A stretch of DNA of 64,000 nt from Propionibacterium australiense (GTDB lineage: Bacteria > Actinomycetota > Actinomycetes > Propionibacteriales > Propionibacteriaceae), in NCBI RefSeq assembly GCF_003666605.1, contig NZ_RCIV01000002.1, forward strand, positions 310,001 through 374,000. Direction: 5' to 3'. Positions 1 through 8,650 of the stretch are shown here, one piece after another. How positions within the stretch are numbered: the first letter of the stretch is position 1; each line of letters begins with the position of its first letter. The position numbers and the translations under genes are program-made. The notes under the pieces are model-generated. The model made no database searches. It worked only from the letters and a program-made list of their open reading frames with translations, and was not told the origin of the DNA.

Positions 1-526
1 AGCCGTCGGCGAGCCGGTTGGTGGAACCGTCGGCCAGCAGGATCGTGCTCTCGTCGGCGGCCTCGACGATCAGGGCCGGGCCCGAGGAGCTGGTGATCTC
101 GGCGTCGTCGAGGATGAGCCGGACGTCGCCGGTCGAGTTCACCACGACCCGGCCGTCGCTGAGCTTCCCGGTGATCCGGTAGCTGCCGGCCCGGGTGATG
201 GTGACGGTGCCGCCATCGACCGTCACGCCGTCGCCGTTGCTACTCGCACTCGTGCCGGACAGCGTGACGGCCACGACGGCGGACTCGTCATACTCGGTGT
301 CGGTCTCGTCGTAGTGCGAGCCCTTGTTGTTCGCGATGAGCGAGGATGCGGTGGCCTGCTCCCCGCCGGTAGTGGTGGCCGCGTTGCCAGCGGCTGCGCC
401 GGCTGGGGCGCTGGAGGCGGGCGGCGCCGACGTGCCCGCCCCCGTCCGGTCGGCACCTGCGGTGCAACCAACCAGGCACGCCGTGACGGCGAGGCCCGCG
501 ATGGTCTTCTTCCACGAGATCTTCAT
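1..526 (-). CDS. Carbohydrate-binding (DUF4353-like) lipoprotein, N-terminal part
   Basis: The reading frame enters from the left edge, so the C-terminus is missing; about 175 codons are visible. The start ATG at 526 gives a classic lipoprotein signal peptide: MKISWKK, a hydrophobic stretch, then lipobox LVGC with the lipidated Cys at residue 21. A low-complexity Ala/Gly/Ser/Thr linker follows to about residue 55. After it comes a beta-rich region with segments such as TVTITRAGSYRITGKLSDG and DVRLILDDAEITSSSGPAL, the pattern of the DUF4353 carbohydrate-binding domain (a right-handed beta-solenoid-like fold). The gene lies 133 bp behind the VTC polymerase gene and is probably the last visible gene of that operon. 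Surface exposure is inferred from the lipobox; the ligand is unknown. Confidence 0.75.
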   Translation of the reverse strand, partial: MKISWKKTIAGLAVTACLVGCTAGADRTGAGTSAPPASSAPAGAAAGNAATTTGGEQATASSLIANNKGSHYDETDTEYDESAVVAVTLSGTSASSNGDGVTVDGGTVTITRAGSYRITGKLSDGRVVVNSTGDVRLILDDAEITSSSGPALIVEAADESTILLADGSTNRLADG

Positions 527-659
527 GTGTTCTGCTCCGTGCTGTTGACTGGTCTTGCTGTTCGGGCCCGAGCGGCCCTTCTGGGTGCCACAGCGCCCCG
601 CATCGCGGGGCGGCGCGCGGCGAGGGTTCGCCCGGAAGCACGTGGTGCCTCCGGCGTCA

Positions 660-1535
660 TCAGGGGTGCGGTGGCGTCGGGCGCCGAGCGGGGATGCGGG
701 TCACGGGGACGTGTGCCGTGGGCACGGTCCTCGTCGCCAAGTGCTCCTCGAGGACCAGGTCCTGGGCTAGGCGTCCCATCGCCCGGTGCCAGGTGTTGTG
801 CGGCAGGTCGTCGTGGAGGAAGGCCATGCCGGTCGCGTACTTGCTGAAACGGGCCGGACGGTGGCCAAGCTGCCACAGCAGGCGGTCGGCGTCGCTCGGC
901 GTCGCACCCGGTGACTTGGTCTCGACGACGATCGTCTGCCCGAGCTGCCCGGTCCGCCGGGTGAACTCGTCCCGCCAGGTGAGGCCCTGGTCGAGGGTGA
1001 GCCTGGCCCGCGAGCTCGGGTCGAGGAAGGTCATGCGCCGATAGCGGGTATCGAGTGCCGGGCGCAGGTCGATCAATGGGACGGTGTTGACGCCCGCTCG
1101 GCCGAGCGCCTCGGCGATCATCCGCTGTTCCGCGTCGCCCCACTGGTTCAGCTGCCTTCCGGTCACCTCGATGCGTTCCTTGACCGTGTGCTCGCCGCGG
1201 CGGGTCTTGACCTCGAGCCAGCTGGTGCCGGTGTCGAGGTAACTGCGTTCACGGATCTTCCACCGCCGTTTGCGCCGGTACGCGGTCATGTGGAAGCTGT
1301 CGAGCGCATCGGTGTCGAAGTAGGTGGAGTCGTAGGTGAAGCTCTGGCGACCGGCGATCGTCAGGACGCAGGTCCGGGGCGGCAGTTCCTCGAGCAGCCT
1401 GGTGAGCACGCCTGGCGGGACGAGGTACTTGCGGTCGACACGGATCTGCAGGGCTGCCGTGTCATTCAGCTCGTCCAGGCCGATCGGGGTGAAGCCCGTC
1501 AGGGGGTTGCCACGGGTCGTCATGGTGAGACTCAT
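660..1535 (-). CDS. VTC domain-containing polyphosphate polymerase
   Basis: This 291-residue protein matches the bacterial VTC family, whose tunnel-shaped domain makes polyphosphate from nucleoside triphosphate in the yeast vacuolar transporter chaperone. Visible tunnel signatures are RVDRKYLVP near residue 32, YDSTYFDT near 69, the basic strand YRRKRRWKIRERSYLDTG near 85-102, and the Lys/Arg/Glu-rich strand EVKTRRGEHTVKERIEV. These alternating charged residues line the triphosphate tunnel in the family. The start ATG overlaps the stop of the DUF4956 gene by 4 bp (ATGA), so the two are translationally coupled; a second in-frame ATG lies 12 bp further in. There is no membrane segment, so it is probably held at the membrane by the DUF4956 partner. 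Product and export are inferred, not shown. Confidence 0.85.
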   Translation of the reverse strand: MSLTMTTRGNPLTGFTPIGLDELNDTAALQIRVDRKYLVPPGVLTRLLEELPPRTCVLTIAGRQSFTYDSTYFDTDALDSFHMTAYRRKRRWKIRERSYLDTGTSWLEVKTRRGEHTVKERIEVTGRQLNQWGDAEQRMIAEALGRAGVNTVPLIDLRPALDTRYRRMTFLDPSSRARLTLDQGLTWRDEFTRRTGQLGQTIVVETKSPGATPSDADRLLWQLGHRPARFSKYATGMAFLHDDLPHNTWHRAMGRLAQDLVLEEHLATRTVPTAHVPVTRIPARRPTPPHP

Positions 1536-2173
1536 GCCTGGAACCCGTGGGAGCCGCCGAGGGAGTGGCCCGGCTGAGTGAGGCCGGCGCCGATCCCCTG
1601 GGACGATGCCGGGCGGCGGGCGGCGTCCTTGTCACTGGCGACCCGGAACCGAACGTCGACCGTGGTGGTGTCGTTGACGAAGTCGAGGCGCTGGACAGAG
1701 GCGGTGAGCACCTCACCGCCGAGGCGGGCACCGAGTTCGTGGCGCAGGGCCGTCTCGTCGGCGAGCGCATGGTCGAGCATGACCACCTGACGGCTGACCC
1801 GCCCGGTGACCCGGCGCGTGTCAATGATCGCCATGGACAGCACGAGGATGACCATGAGTGCGATGCCGTAGTCCAGCGAGACGCCGACACCGCCGAGCAG
1901 GCCCAGTGCAAGGGCGCTGAAGTAGTAGGCCGTCTCGATCTGGCTGAGCTCCTCCGAGCGGAGCCGGATGATCGACAGGACGCCGAACAGTCCCATGCCC
2001 AGGCCGGCAGCCGTCGCACTGACGGACAACGCGGAGGCAACGGCCATGACACCGATGTTCACCGTGATGTAGGAGACGACCATGTCCCTGCGGTGATGCC
2101 GGGGCAGGTAGACGCCGAACACCAGCAGACAGATCATCACCAGATCGACGGCAGCAAGAACGAGGTCGGACAT
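1532..2173 (-). CDS. DUF4956 membrane protein, partner of VTC polymerase
   Basis: The protein has 213 residues from the ATG at 2173, which is preceded by a good Shine-Dalgarno (GAAGGAGA). The frame stays open 99 bp upstream but has no such site. Four hydrophobic segments fill roughly residues 3-125 (LVLAAVDLVMICLLVFGVYL; ITVNIGVMAVASAL; a Gly-rich segment GLGMGLFGVLSIIRLRSEEL; SLDYGIALMVILVLSMAII). A soluble C-terminal half follows, with a possible ferredoxin-like fold. The motif FGVLSIIRLRSEELSQIE is typical of DUF4956. In many bacteria this family sits next to VTC-domain and DUF4353/CotH genes, exactly as here, which suggests a membrane anchor or channel for the polymerase. No biochemical function is established. 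Confidence 0.85.
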   Translation of the reverse strand: MSDLVLAAVDLVMICLLVFGVYLPRHHRRDMVVSYITVNIGVMAVASALSVSATAAGLGMGLFGVLSIIRLRSEELSQIETAYYFSALALGLLGGVGVSLDYGIALMVILVLSMAIIDTRRVTGRVSRQVVMLDHALADETALRHELGARLGGEVLTASVQRLDFVNDTTTVDVRFRVASDKDAARRPASSQGIGAGLTQPGHSLGGSHGFQA

Positions 2174-2233
2174 GGGCACGTCTCCTTCACTAGGGGCCAC
2201 CGACAATCCAGCGCGCAGATCTGTGTGTTGTCT

Positions 2234-2262
2234 GTGTAAAATTTGTGACAGCAGCTGTGTCA
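2234..2262 (-). promoter_or_regulatory. Candidate promoter of the DUF4956-VTC operon
   Basis: On the minus strand CTGACA (2257-2262) and TTTACA (2234-2239) are spaced by exactly 17 bp, about 60 bp upstream of the DUF4956 start codon. The interrupted palindrome TGACA-N7-TGTCA (2245-2261) overlaps the -35 element and spacer and could be an operator. Both elements are imperfect matches to consensus. Confidence 0.45.
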
Positions 2263-2394
2263 GGGGGCTCACAGCGGCACCACAGAAACCGCATTCATTT
2301 CGAACAGGCGAAGCACTGGGAGGCTACGCAGACACCCCGCTGGCGCAGACCTGGAAATGCCTGCGCAACTGGTCGAGCCCGGTCCGGGCGGGAC

Positions 2395-3588
2395 TCAGCG
2401 AATCACTCGGCAGCTGATGGTATTGGGGACCTCGGCGAGGGCACTGAGCCAGCCGGACTCGGCCGCCACGACGTCGGTGACCGCGTACCCGATCTCGCCC
2501 CGGGTGGACAGCGCCTGGAAGGCGATGTTCGCATTGTGCTCGGACAGGACCGAGTTCATGGTGCCCATGACGCCCGGGACGTTGCGGTGGATGTGGACCA
2601 CGCGGTTGCCCTCACGGGCCGGGACGGTCACCTCGGGCAGGTTCACGCTCATCGAGGTGCCGCCAGTGCTGACGTACTCGGTGAGCTTGCCGGCGACGTA
2701 ACGCCCGATGGACACCTGGGCCTCCTGAGTGGAGCCTCCCACGTGCGGGGTCAGGATGACGTTCGGCAATCCCTGCAGCGGGGAGACGAAGGGCTGGCCA
2801 GCCTTCTTGGGCTCGGTCGGGAAGACGTCGACCGCTGCACCGGCCAGGTGACCGGAGCGCAGCGCATCGGCCAAGGCCTTGTCGTCGAAGACGGCACCGC
2901 GGGAGAGGTTCAGGAAGAACGAGCGCGGCCTCATGGCGGCGAACTCGTCCTCGCCGAAGAAACCCGTGTTCTCGGGCCGGCCGTCCACGTGCAGGGTGAC
3001 GACGTCGACCTGTGCGAGCAGGTCCTCGAGGCTGTCGCAGCGCTTGGCGTTGCCCAGGGCCAGACGGTCCTGGATGTCGTAGTAGTAGACGCGCATGCCG
3101 AAGGCCTCGGCGAGCACGGACAGCTGCGAGCCGATGTTCCCGTATCCGACGATGCCGAGCCTGCGGCCGCGTACCTCGTGAGAGCCGGACGCCGACTTGT
3201 TCCAGGTACCCTCATGCATCTGGGCGTTGCGGTCGGTCAGGTGCCGGGCCAGGACGATGATCTCGGCCATGGCCAGCTCGACGACCGACCGGGTGTTGGA
3301 GTACGGGGCGTTGAAGCAGGCGATGCCCTTGGCAGCGGCGGACTCCAGGGCGATCTGGTTCGTGCCGATGCAGAAGGCACCGATGGCCTTCAGGCTCGAG
3401 GGAATACGCGCCAGCACCTTGTCCGTGACATTGGTGCGTGATCGGATGCCCAGGAGCTCCACGCCGTCGAGAGCGGCCACCAGCTCATCCTCGCCCAGGG
3501 CGCCGGCGCGTGTCTCGACGTCGTAGCCGGCCTCGGTGAGGATCCGGGTGGCCTCCGGGTGGACGTTCTCGAGCAGAAGTGCCTTCAT
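2395..3588 (-). CDS. serA: D-3-phosphoglycerate dehydrogenase
   Basis: This protein catalyses NAD-dependent oxidation of 3-phosphoglycerate, the first step of serine synthesis. The chosen start gives MKALLLENVHPEATRIL, 397 residues, the length of the ACT-containing short form. Seen in order: N-terminal substrate-binding half; Rossmann motif GIVGYGNIGSQL; catalytic Arg in NLSRGAVFD; catalytic Glu region DVFPTEP; catalytic His in LTPHVGGST; and a C-terminal ACT domain from about residue 325 (HIHRNVPGVMGTMNSVLSEH) that usually confers serine feedback inhibition. An alternative ATG lies 9 bp upstream. The gene begins 10 bp after the stop of the last transporter ATPase, so it is very probably cotranscribed with the peptide-type ABC operon, an unusual setting for serA. 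Confidence 0.93.
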   Translation of the reverse strand: MKALLLENVHPEATRILTEAGYDVETRAGALGEDELVAALDGVELLGIRSRTNVTDKVLARIPSSLKAIGAFCIGTNQIALESAAAKGIACFNAPYSNTRSVVELAMAEIIVLARHLTDRNAQMHEGTWNKSASGSHEVRGRRLGIVGYGNIGSQLSVLAEAFGMRVYYYDIQDRLALGNAKRCDSLEDLLAQVDVVTLHVDGRPENTGFFGEDEFAAMRPRSFFLNLSRGAVFDDKALADALRSGHLAGAAVDVFPTEPKKAGQPFVSPLQGLPNVILTPHVGGSTQEAQVSIGRYVAGKLTEYVSTGGTSMSVNLPEVTVPAREGNRVVHIHRNVPGVMGTMNSVLSEHNANIAFQALSTRGEIGYAVTDVVAAESGWLSALAEVPNTISCRVIR

Positions 3589-3598
3589 GGCGAGCATC

Positions 3599-4492
3599 TT
3601 ATGCGGGCGGGCCCGCCGGACCCGACCGCATCTCACCAGGCATGGCCGCGGTGGCCGGCTGGAGAGGGGTGGCTCTGGCCCGGAGCTTCGGCACCGAGGC
3701 CAGCAGGTTCCGCGTGTACTCCTGGGCTGGGCTCGTGTAGACCTGCTCGATCGGCCCGGACTCCACGATCTGGCCGCTGCGCATGACGGCGACGTGGTCG
3801 CACACGTGACGGACGACGGCCAGGTCGTGGCTGACGAAGATGAGGGTCAGCCCGCCGCCGCGCACCAGGGCGGCGAACAGGTTCAGCACGTGGGCGCGCA
3901 CCGAGACGTCGAGTGCAGAGACGGCTTCGTCGGCGATGAGCACATCGGGGCGGGGGGCGATGGCCCGGGCGATGGCGATGCGCTGGCGCTCCCCACCGCT
4001 GAACTCATGCGGGTAGTGACTGGCCGCATCGGCCTCGAGCTCGACCTGCTCGAGCACCTCGGCCAGGCGCTCGCGATGGTCGCGCGGGACGTCGGGCCGC
4101 CTGCGCAGCAGACGCGAGCGCAGTGGTTCGGTGACGATGTCCCCCACCTTCATGCGCGGGTCGAGCGAGCTGCGCGGGTCCTGGAAGACCATCTGCACGC
4201 TGGAGCGCAGGTCCCCGAGCTGCCCGGCCGAGGCATTGTCGATACGGCGGCCGCGGAACAGCACCTCACCGGAGCTCGGGGGCAGCAGCGCGTCGAGGAC
4301 ACGGATGAGGGTGCTCTTGCCGGAACCGGACTCCCCCACGATGCCCAGGCGCTGACCGGTCCGCACGGTCAGGTCGACGCCGTCGAGCGCCGTCGTGAGG
4401 ACCCTCCCGCGGGTTCCGCTGCGCCGGAAGGTGCGCGTGATGCCCCGGGTCTCGAAGACGGGCACGTCGTGGTCGCGGTCATCGGTGGTCAT
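3599..4492 (-). CDS. Peptide/nickel-type ABC transporter ATPase (DppF/OppF-like)
   Basis: This is the second ATPase of the importer, 297 residues. Walker A is GESGSGKST, the Q-loop lies in MVFQDPRSSLDPR, the signature is SGGERQRIAIARAI, Walker B is VLIADEAVSALD, and the switch His is in FVSHDLAVVRHV. Walker B has Ala where ATPases of this family usually have Pro (DEPVSALD), a tolerated variation. The C-terminal extension with PAQEYTRNLLASVPKL is the oligopeptide-transporter C-terminal domain found in OppD/OppF proteins. The ATG at 4492 is preferred because it overlaps the previous stop by 4 bp (ATGA) and has AAGGAGG at 10 nt. A GTG at 4501 would sit directly against that Shine-Dalgarno. Confidence 0.9.
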   Translation of the reverse strand: MTTDDRDHDVPVFETRGITRTFRRSGTRGRVLTTALDGVDLTVRTGQRLGIVGESGSGKSTLIRVLDALLPPSSGEVLFRGRRIDNASAGQLGDLRSSVQMVFQDPRSSLDPRMKVGDIVTEPLRSRLLRRRPDVPRDHRERLAEVLEQVELEADAASHYPHEFSGGERQRIAIARAIAPRPDVLIADEAVSALDVSVRAHVLNLFAALVRGGGLTLIFVSHDLAVVRHVCDHVAVMRSGQIVESGPIEQVYTSPAQEYTRNLLASVPKLRARATPLQPATAAMPGEMRSGPAGPPA

Positions 4493-5334
4493 TGTGGACA
4501 CCCCTCCTTCCGGTCCCAGAAGTCCTCGATGACCGGCAGACGCCGTCCGGGCTCGATCTGGTCGATGCGCGCGGTGGCGACCAGGCCGGCGGTGTAGGGG
4601 TGCCGGGGCTGCTCGAGGACCTGGGCGATGGGTCCGGACTCGACGATGTCGCCGCGGTACATGACCAGCACCTCGTCACAGACCTGGGAGACGACGGCCA
4701 GATCATGGCTGATGAACAGGCAGGCTGCGCCGGCGGCATCGAGCTGCTCGTCGAGCAGGCGCAGCACACGGGCCTGAACGGTGACGTCCAGGGCGGTCGT
4801 CGGCTCATCGCAGATGACGAGTTCGGGCTGGTTGATGAGGGCCATGGCGATGAGCGCGCGCTGGCGCTGTCCGCCGGAGAGCTGGTGCGGGAAACTCATC
4901 GCGATGCGTTCCGGTTCGGCCAGGCCGACTCGACCGAGCATCTCGATGACGCGTTCACGGGCCTTCCCGGCCGGTGCACCCTGGTGCAGGCGCAGCACCT
5001 CGGCGACCTGCCGCCCGACGCGCATCGTCGGATCGAGGGCGGTCATGGGTTCCTGGAAGATCATCGAGACCACGTCACCGCGCAGCTGCGCGAAACCGTT
5101 GTCGGACAGGCCGACGAGCTGTCGTCCGCCCAGTTCGATGGACCCGCTGACCTGGGCGTTGTCGGGCAGCAGCCCCATCGTTGCGAGCGCCGTCACGGAT
5201 TTCCCGGAGCCCGACTCCCCGATGAGACCGACCCGGACCCCCTCGTCGATGGTCAGGTCGATGCCGTGCAGCGCCTCACTTCGCCCACGCCCGAAGCCGA
5301 CGCGCAGATCGCGGATCTTGAGCAGCGCGCTCAT
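4489..5334 (-). CDS. Peptide/nickel-type ABC transporter ATPase (DppD/OppD-like)
   Basis: This is the first ATPase of the importer, 281 residues. Walker A is GESGSGKSVTALATMGLLP, the Q-loop is in MIFQEPMTALDP, the signature is LSGGQRQRALIAMAL, Walker B is LVICDEPTTALD and the H-loop is LFISHDLAVVSQV. Near the C-terminus RHPYTAGLVAT is typical of the OppD/DppD subfamily. The gene starts 1 bp after the DppC-like permease stop. It should form the heterodimeric engine with the downstream ATPase at the cytoplasmic face. The length is somewhat short for DppD because the C-terminal Fe-S/zinc-like cysteine cluster of some family members is absent; only one Cys precedes the C-terminus. Confidence 0.92.
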   Translation of the reverse strand: MSALLKIRDLRVGFGRGRSEALHGIDLTIDEGVRVGLIGESGSGKSVTALATMGLLPDNAQVSGSIELGGRQLVGLSDNGFAQLRGDVVSMIFQEPMTALDPTMRVGRQVAEVLRLHQGAPAGKARERVIEMLGRVGLAEPERIAMSFPHQLSGGQRQRALIAMALINQPELVICDEPTTALDVTVQARVLRLLDEQLDAAGAACLFISHDLAVVSQVCDEVLVMYRGDIVESGPIAQVLEQPRHPYTAGLVATARIDQIEPGRRLPVIEDFWDRKEGCPQ

Positions 5335-5335
5335 C

Positions 5336-6154
5336 TCAGGTCTCCTGCCTCAGTCTGGGATCGAGGGTCTCGCGCAGTCCGTCACCGAGCAGGTTGAAGC
5401 CGAGCACCGTGATGGCGATGAACAGCGCCGGGAGCATGATCTGGGACGGATGGTCGTAGACGAACTTCTGCGCGTCGTAGAGCATGCGCCCCCAGGTGGG
5501 TGTCGTCGGCTGGGTCCCGAGCCCCAGGTAGCTCAGCGCGGCCTCGGCGAGAATGGCCCTGCCGAGGGTCGAGGAGACCTGCACGAGTACGACCGGGAGA
5601 ATGTTCGGCAACACATGACGCCAGGCGATGGCCGGCCATCCGATGCCCGACGACCGTGCGGCCATGACGTAGTCATGACTCATGACACCGCGGCTCGCAT
5701 TGTTGGCGACGCGCGCGAAGGCCGGGATGGCGCTGATGCCGATGGCGACCATCGCCGTCACCGTCGAGCCCCTGCCGTTGGCCGCGGCGAGCAGGATGGC
5801 CAGCAGCAACGCGGGGAAGGCGTAGAAGATGTCGGCCCAGCGCATGATGCGCCGCCCGACGTGCCGACGGCTCATGCCGGCCAGGATCCCGACCGGCACA
5901 CCGACGAGGGCACCGATCGCAACCGCCATGACACCGACGATCATGCAGATCCGGGCGCCGACGAGGACCCTGGAGAAGATGTCCTGGCCGAAACCGTCGG
6001 TGCCGAGCAGATGGGTGCGACTAGGGGGCCGCAGGGCGACCGAGGCGTCGACCAGGCCGGGGTCGTAGGGCGTCCAGAAGAGCGAGACGACGGCAAGGAC
6101 GACGACGACGGCGACGAGGAGCACGCCGACGACGAGTGAGTACGAACGTTTCAT
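5336..6154 (-). CDS. Peptide/nickel-type ABC transporter permease (DppC-like)
   Basis: The 272-residue inner-membrane subunit begins with a basic MKRSYS and a long Val-rich first transmembrane helix. The family motif LLGTDGFGQDIFSRVLVGAR follows near residue 50, and five more hydrophobic segments come after it. The EAA coupling loop is SHDYVMAARSSGIGWPAIAW followed by RHVLPNILP, the ATPase docking site of OppC/DppC proteins. AEAALSYLGLG and PTPTWGRM-type residues (here TPTWGRMLYDAQKF) are typical of the C-terminal half. The start codon overlaps the stop of the DppB-like gene by 4 bp. Confidence 0.92.
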   Translation of the reverse strand: MKRSYSLVVGVLLVAVVVVLAVVSLFWTPYDPGLVDASVALRPPSRTHLLGTDGFGQDIFSRVLVGARICMIVGVMAVAIGALVGVPVGILAGMSRRHVGRRIMRWADIFYAFPALLLAILLAAANGRGSTVTAMVAIGISAIPAFARVANNASRGVMSHDYVMAARSSGIGWPAIAWRHVLPNILPVVLVQVSSTLGRAILAEAALSYLGLGTQPTTPTWGRMLYDAQKFVYDHPSQIMLPALFIAITVLGFNLLGDGLRETLDPRLRQET

Positions 6155-7122
6155 GAGCCTGCGGTCTCCTCGTCCCGGGTGCGCACCCGTGGGTCGAGCA
6201 GGCGATGGCAGATGTCGACGGCGGTGTTGATGACGAGGACGATCGCCACGAAGAGCATGACGATCGCCTGGACCACGGGCAGATCGCGCTGGTTGACCGA
6301 GGTGAGCAGCTGCGAACCCAACCCGGGCAGCAGGAAGACGTTCTCGACGACGATCGAGCCGACGAACAGCGAGGCCAGCTGCAGGCCGGCCACCGTGATG
6401 ACCTCAAGGCTGGCGTTGCGCAGACCGTGCCGGATGACGGCCGGGACGAACCGCCAGCCGACGGCGCGGGCGGTGCGGAAGTGGTCCTCGTTGAGCACGT
6501 TGATGAAGGCCGACCTCACGTAGCGGATGAGCATGGCGGCCTCGACGACGGCGATGGCGGCGACGGGCAGCACGAGGTGCCGCAGCCACTGCAGCGGGTC
6601 GCGGGTCAGCGGCGTGTAGCCGTTGGCCGGCAGCCAGCGCAGTGTCACGGCGAAGACGAGCATGAGGATGAGGCCGACGAGGAAGTGCGGAACGGCCATG
6701 GCGAGCTGGGTGAGCCCCGAGATGAGGACGCCGTCGACGCGCTTGCGCCGCACCGCGCTGTACAGGCCGGTCGGCACCGCCAGGACCACTGCGGCGAGCA
6801 TCGACAAGACGGCCAGCCACGCCGTGACGGCGAGCTTCTGTCCGATCACCGAGCCGATCGGGACGCCAGACAGGGCGGATCTGCCCGGGTTCCCAGTGAG
6901 CAGCCCGCCGAGCCACTCGACGTAGCGCAGCAGCAGCGGACGGTCGAGCCCCATCCGCTCGCGGAGAGCGGCGATGGATGCCGGGTCGGAGTCGGGACCG
7001 AGAATCGTCCCCGCGACGTCACCGGGCAGCGCATTGATCAACGCGAACACGATGAACGAGGCGATGAGCAGGCTGACCCCGAGGCTCAGGAGCTGGCGCC
7101 CGACGGTGCCAAGAGTACGCAT
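6151..7122 (-). CDS. Peptide/nickel-type ABC transporter permease (DppB-like)
   Basis: The 323-residue permease has the DppB architecture: a first transmembrane helix, then an extracytoplasmic segment containing GDVAGTILGPDSDPASI and the LRERMGLDRPLLLRYVEWL motif, then five further helices. The coupling loop is NEDHFRTARAVGWRFVPAVI with RHGLRNASLEVITV. The C-terminal half has ENVFLLPGLGSQLLTSVNQRD, the usual E-x-(I/V)FxxPGLG signature. It starts 7 bp after the binding-protein stop, with no strong Shine-Dalgarno, so coupling to the upstream gene is likely. Confidence 0.92.
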   Translation of the reverse strand: MRTLGTVGRQLLSLGVSLLIASFIVFALINALPGDVAGTILGPDSDPASIAALRERMGLDRPLLLRYVEWLGGLLTGNPGRSALSGVPIGSVIGQKLAVTAWLAVLSMLAAVVLAVPTGLYSAVRRKRVDGVLISGLTQLAMAVPHFLVGLILMLVFAVTLRWLPANGYTPLTRDPLQWLRHLVLPVAAIAVVEAAMLIRYVRSAFINVLNEDHFRTARAVGWRFVPAVIRHGLRNASLEVITVAGLQLASLFVGSIVVENVFLLPGLGSQLLTSVNQRDLPVVQAIVMLFVAIVLVINTAVDICHRLLDPRVRTRDEETAGS

Positions 7123-7129
7123 CGAGTCG

Positions 7130-8650
7130 TCAGACGTTGGTCGACGAGGCAGTCGTCAGGTCCATCGACTCGCTCGTCAGGTTCTCGGGAATACCCGAGA
7201 TGCCCGAGCGCAGGACGACGAGGTTGGCCATCGAGAAGAGGAAGTCGGCGGCGGCGTCATCGGCGAGAATGCGGGCTGCCTGCTTCATCTTCTCGGCCTG
7301 CTCGTCTGCCGGACCCGTCTTCGCCTCGGTGACGAGCTCGCGGAACTCTGCGTTGTCGTAGTGCCAGTAGTACTCCGGGTTCGCCCATTTCTCGATGTCG
7401 CGGCCCTCGGTGTGACTGACGATCGTCATGTCGTAGTTCGACTTCGTCATGACCTCGTCGATCCAGCGGGAGGGGAAGTCGAGGGGATCGGGGTTGACGG
7501 TGATGCCCACCTGGGCGAGCTGGCTGGCGATGAAGGTGGCGGCCGAGACCGCGTACGGCAGGTTCGCCGGGCGCAGGGACAGGCTGAGTCCCTCACCGTA
7601 GCCGGCCTCGGCGAGCAGCCTGCGGGCCATCTCCGGGTCATAACCGTAGGTGTCCGACAGGTCCTCGTACCAGGGATCGGTCGGCGCGACCATCGAGCCG
7701 ATGAGCGTGCCGTAACCCGCCATGACCGTCTGCAGCAGATCGGCCCGGTTGATGGCGTAGTTGATCGCCTGGCGGACGCGCACGTCGGAGAACACCTCCC
7801 GCTGGTGGTTGAAGCCGAGGACGACCTCTCCCATCGACGTGCCGTTCAGGATCGTGTAGCGCTCCGTGTCCTCGAACTGGCTGATCGACTGCGGCGCCTG
7901 CAGGTTCGATATGACGTCGAGGTCTCCGCTGCTCATCGCCGCGTTCTCCGCCGTGGGGTCGGCGAAGTACTTGAACGTGACGGGATCGAAGACGGTCGGC
8001 GTGCCCCAGTAGGACTCGTTCCTGACCAGCACCATCGGGTTGCCCTCGCTCCACGACTCGAAGACGAAGGGCCCCGAGCCCGCCGGGGCCGTGTCGAGCG
8101 AGTCGATCCGGCTGGGGTCGTAGATGATGCCGGCGGTCTGAGCCGCGTAGTAGAGCCAGTCGTTGTCGCGCCGGGCCAGTTTGACGACGACTGTCGAGGG
8201 GTCCTGGACGGTGACCGACTCCATGGCGCCCAGTTGTGACTTGAGCGTGGCGAGCACCGCCTCGTCGTTCTTGACACGATCCAGCGAGGTCTTGACCGCC
8301 TCGGCGTCCAGCGCGGCACCGCTGGCGAAGGTCGCCTTCGGTTGCAGCGTGAAGGTGTAGGTGAGGCCGTCCTCGGACTCGTTCCAGCTCGTGGCCAGCA
8401 GCGGCACGATCTGGCCGTCCGAGTCGATCTTCACGAGGGTTTCGTAGACGTTGTAGAGCAGTGCCTGGGAGATGGCCGCGCCACTGTTCGTCGAGGGGTC
8501 CAGCGCAGCGGGGGGAGCCGTGGCGCCGATGACGAGCTGGCGCGCCTGCTCCTGGGTCTCCGCGTTGTCGTTCGAGCAGGCGACGAGCGACGCCGCAGCG
8601 CCGATCACCGTTGCCCCCAGGAACGAGCGACGTCCGAGCCGGATGTTCAT
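7130..8650 (-). CDS. Extracellular solute-binding lipoprotein, family 5 (DppA/OppA-like)
   Basis: The 506-residue protein starts at the ATG at 8650, which has GAGGGAG just upstream. The signal peptide combines a twin-arginine pair (GRRSFLG, residues 6-12) with a lipobox LVAC (Cys25), so it is a lipoprotein probably exported by Tat. The mature protein shows family-5 features: LDPSTNSGAAISQALLYNVY, LATSWNESEDGLTYTFTL, FASGAALDAEAVKTSLDRV, and the C-terminal domain with VRQAINYAINRADLLQTVM. It delivers peptides, opines or metal chelates to the downstream permeases; the ligand cannot be read from sequence. It heads the operon that continues through two permeases, two ATPases and serA. A weak -10 TAAGAT lies near 8739-8744 on the minus strand. 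Confidence 0.9.
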   Translation of the reverse strand: MNIRLGRRSFLGATVIGAAASLVACSNDNAETQEQARQLVIGATAPPAALDPSTNSGAAISQALLYNVYETLVKIDSDGQIVPLLATSWNESEDGLTYTFTLQPKATFASGAALDAEAVKTSLDRVKNDEAVLATLKSQLGAMESVTVQDPSTVVVKLARRDNDWLYYAAQTAGIIYDPSRIDSLDTAPAGSGPFVFESWSEGNPMVLVRNESYWGTPTVFDPVTFKYFADPTAENAAMSSGDLDVISNLQAPQSISQFEDTERYTILNGTSMGEVVLGFNHQREVFSDVRVRQAINYAINRADLLQTVMAGYGTLIGSMVAPTDPWYEDLSDTYGYDPEMARRLLAEAGYGEGLSLSLRPANLPYAVSAATFIASQLAQVGITVNPDPLDFPSRWIDEVMTKSNYDMTIVSHTEGRDIEKWANPEYYWHYDNAEFRELVTEAKTGPADEQAEKMKQAARILADDAAADFLFSMANLVVLRSGISGIPENLTSESMDLTTASSTNV

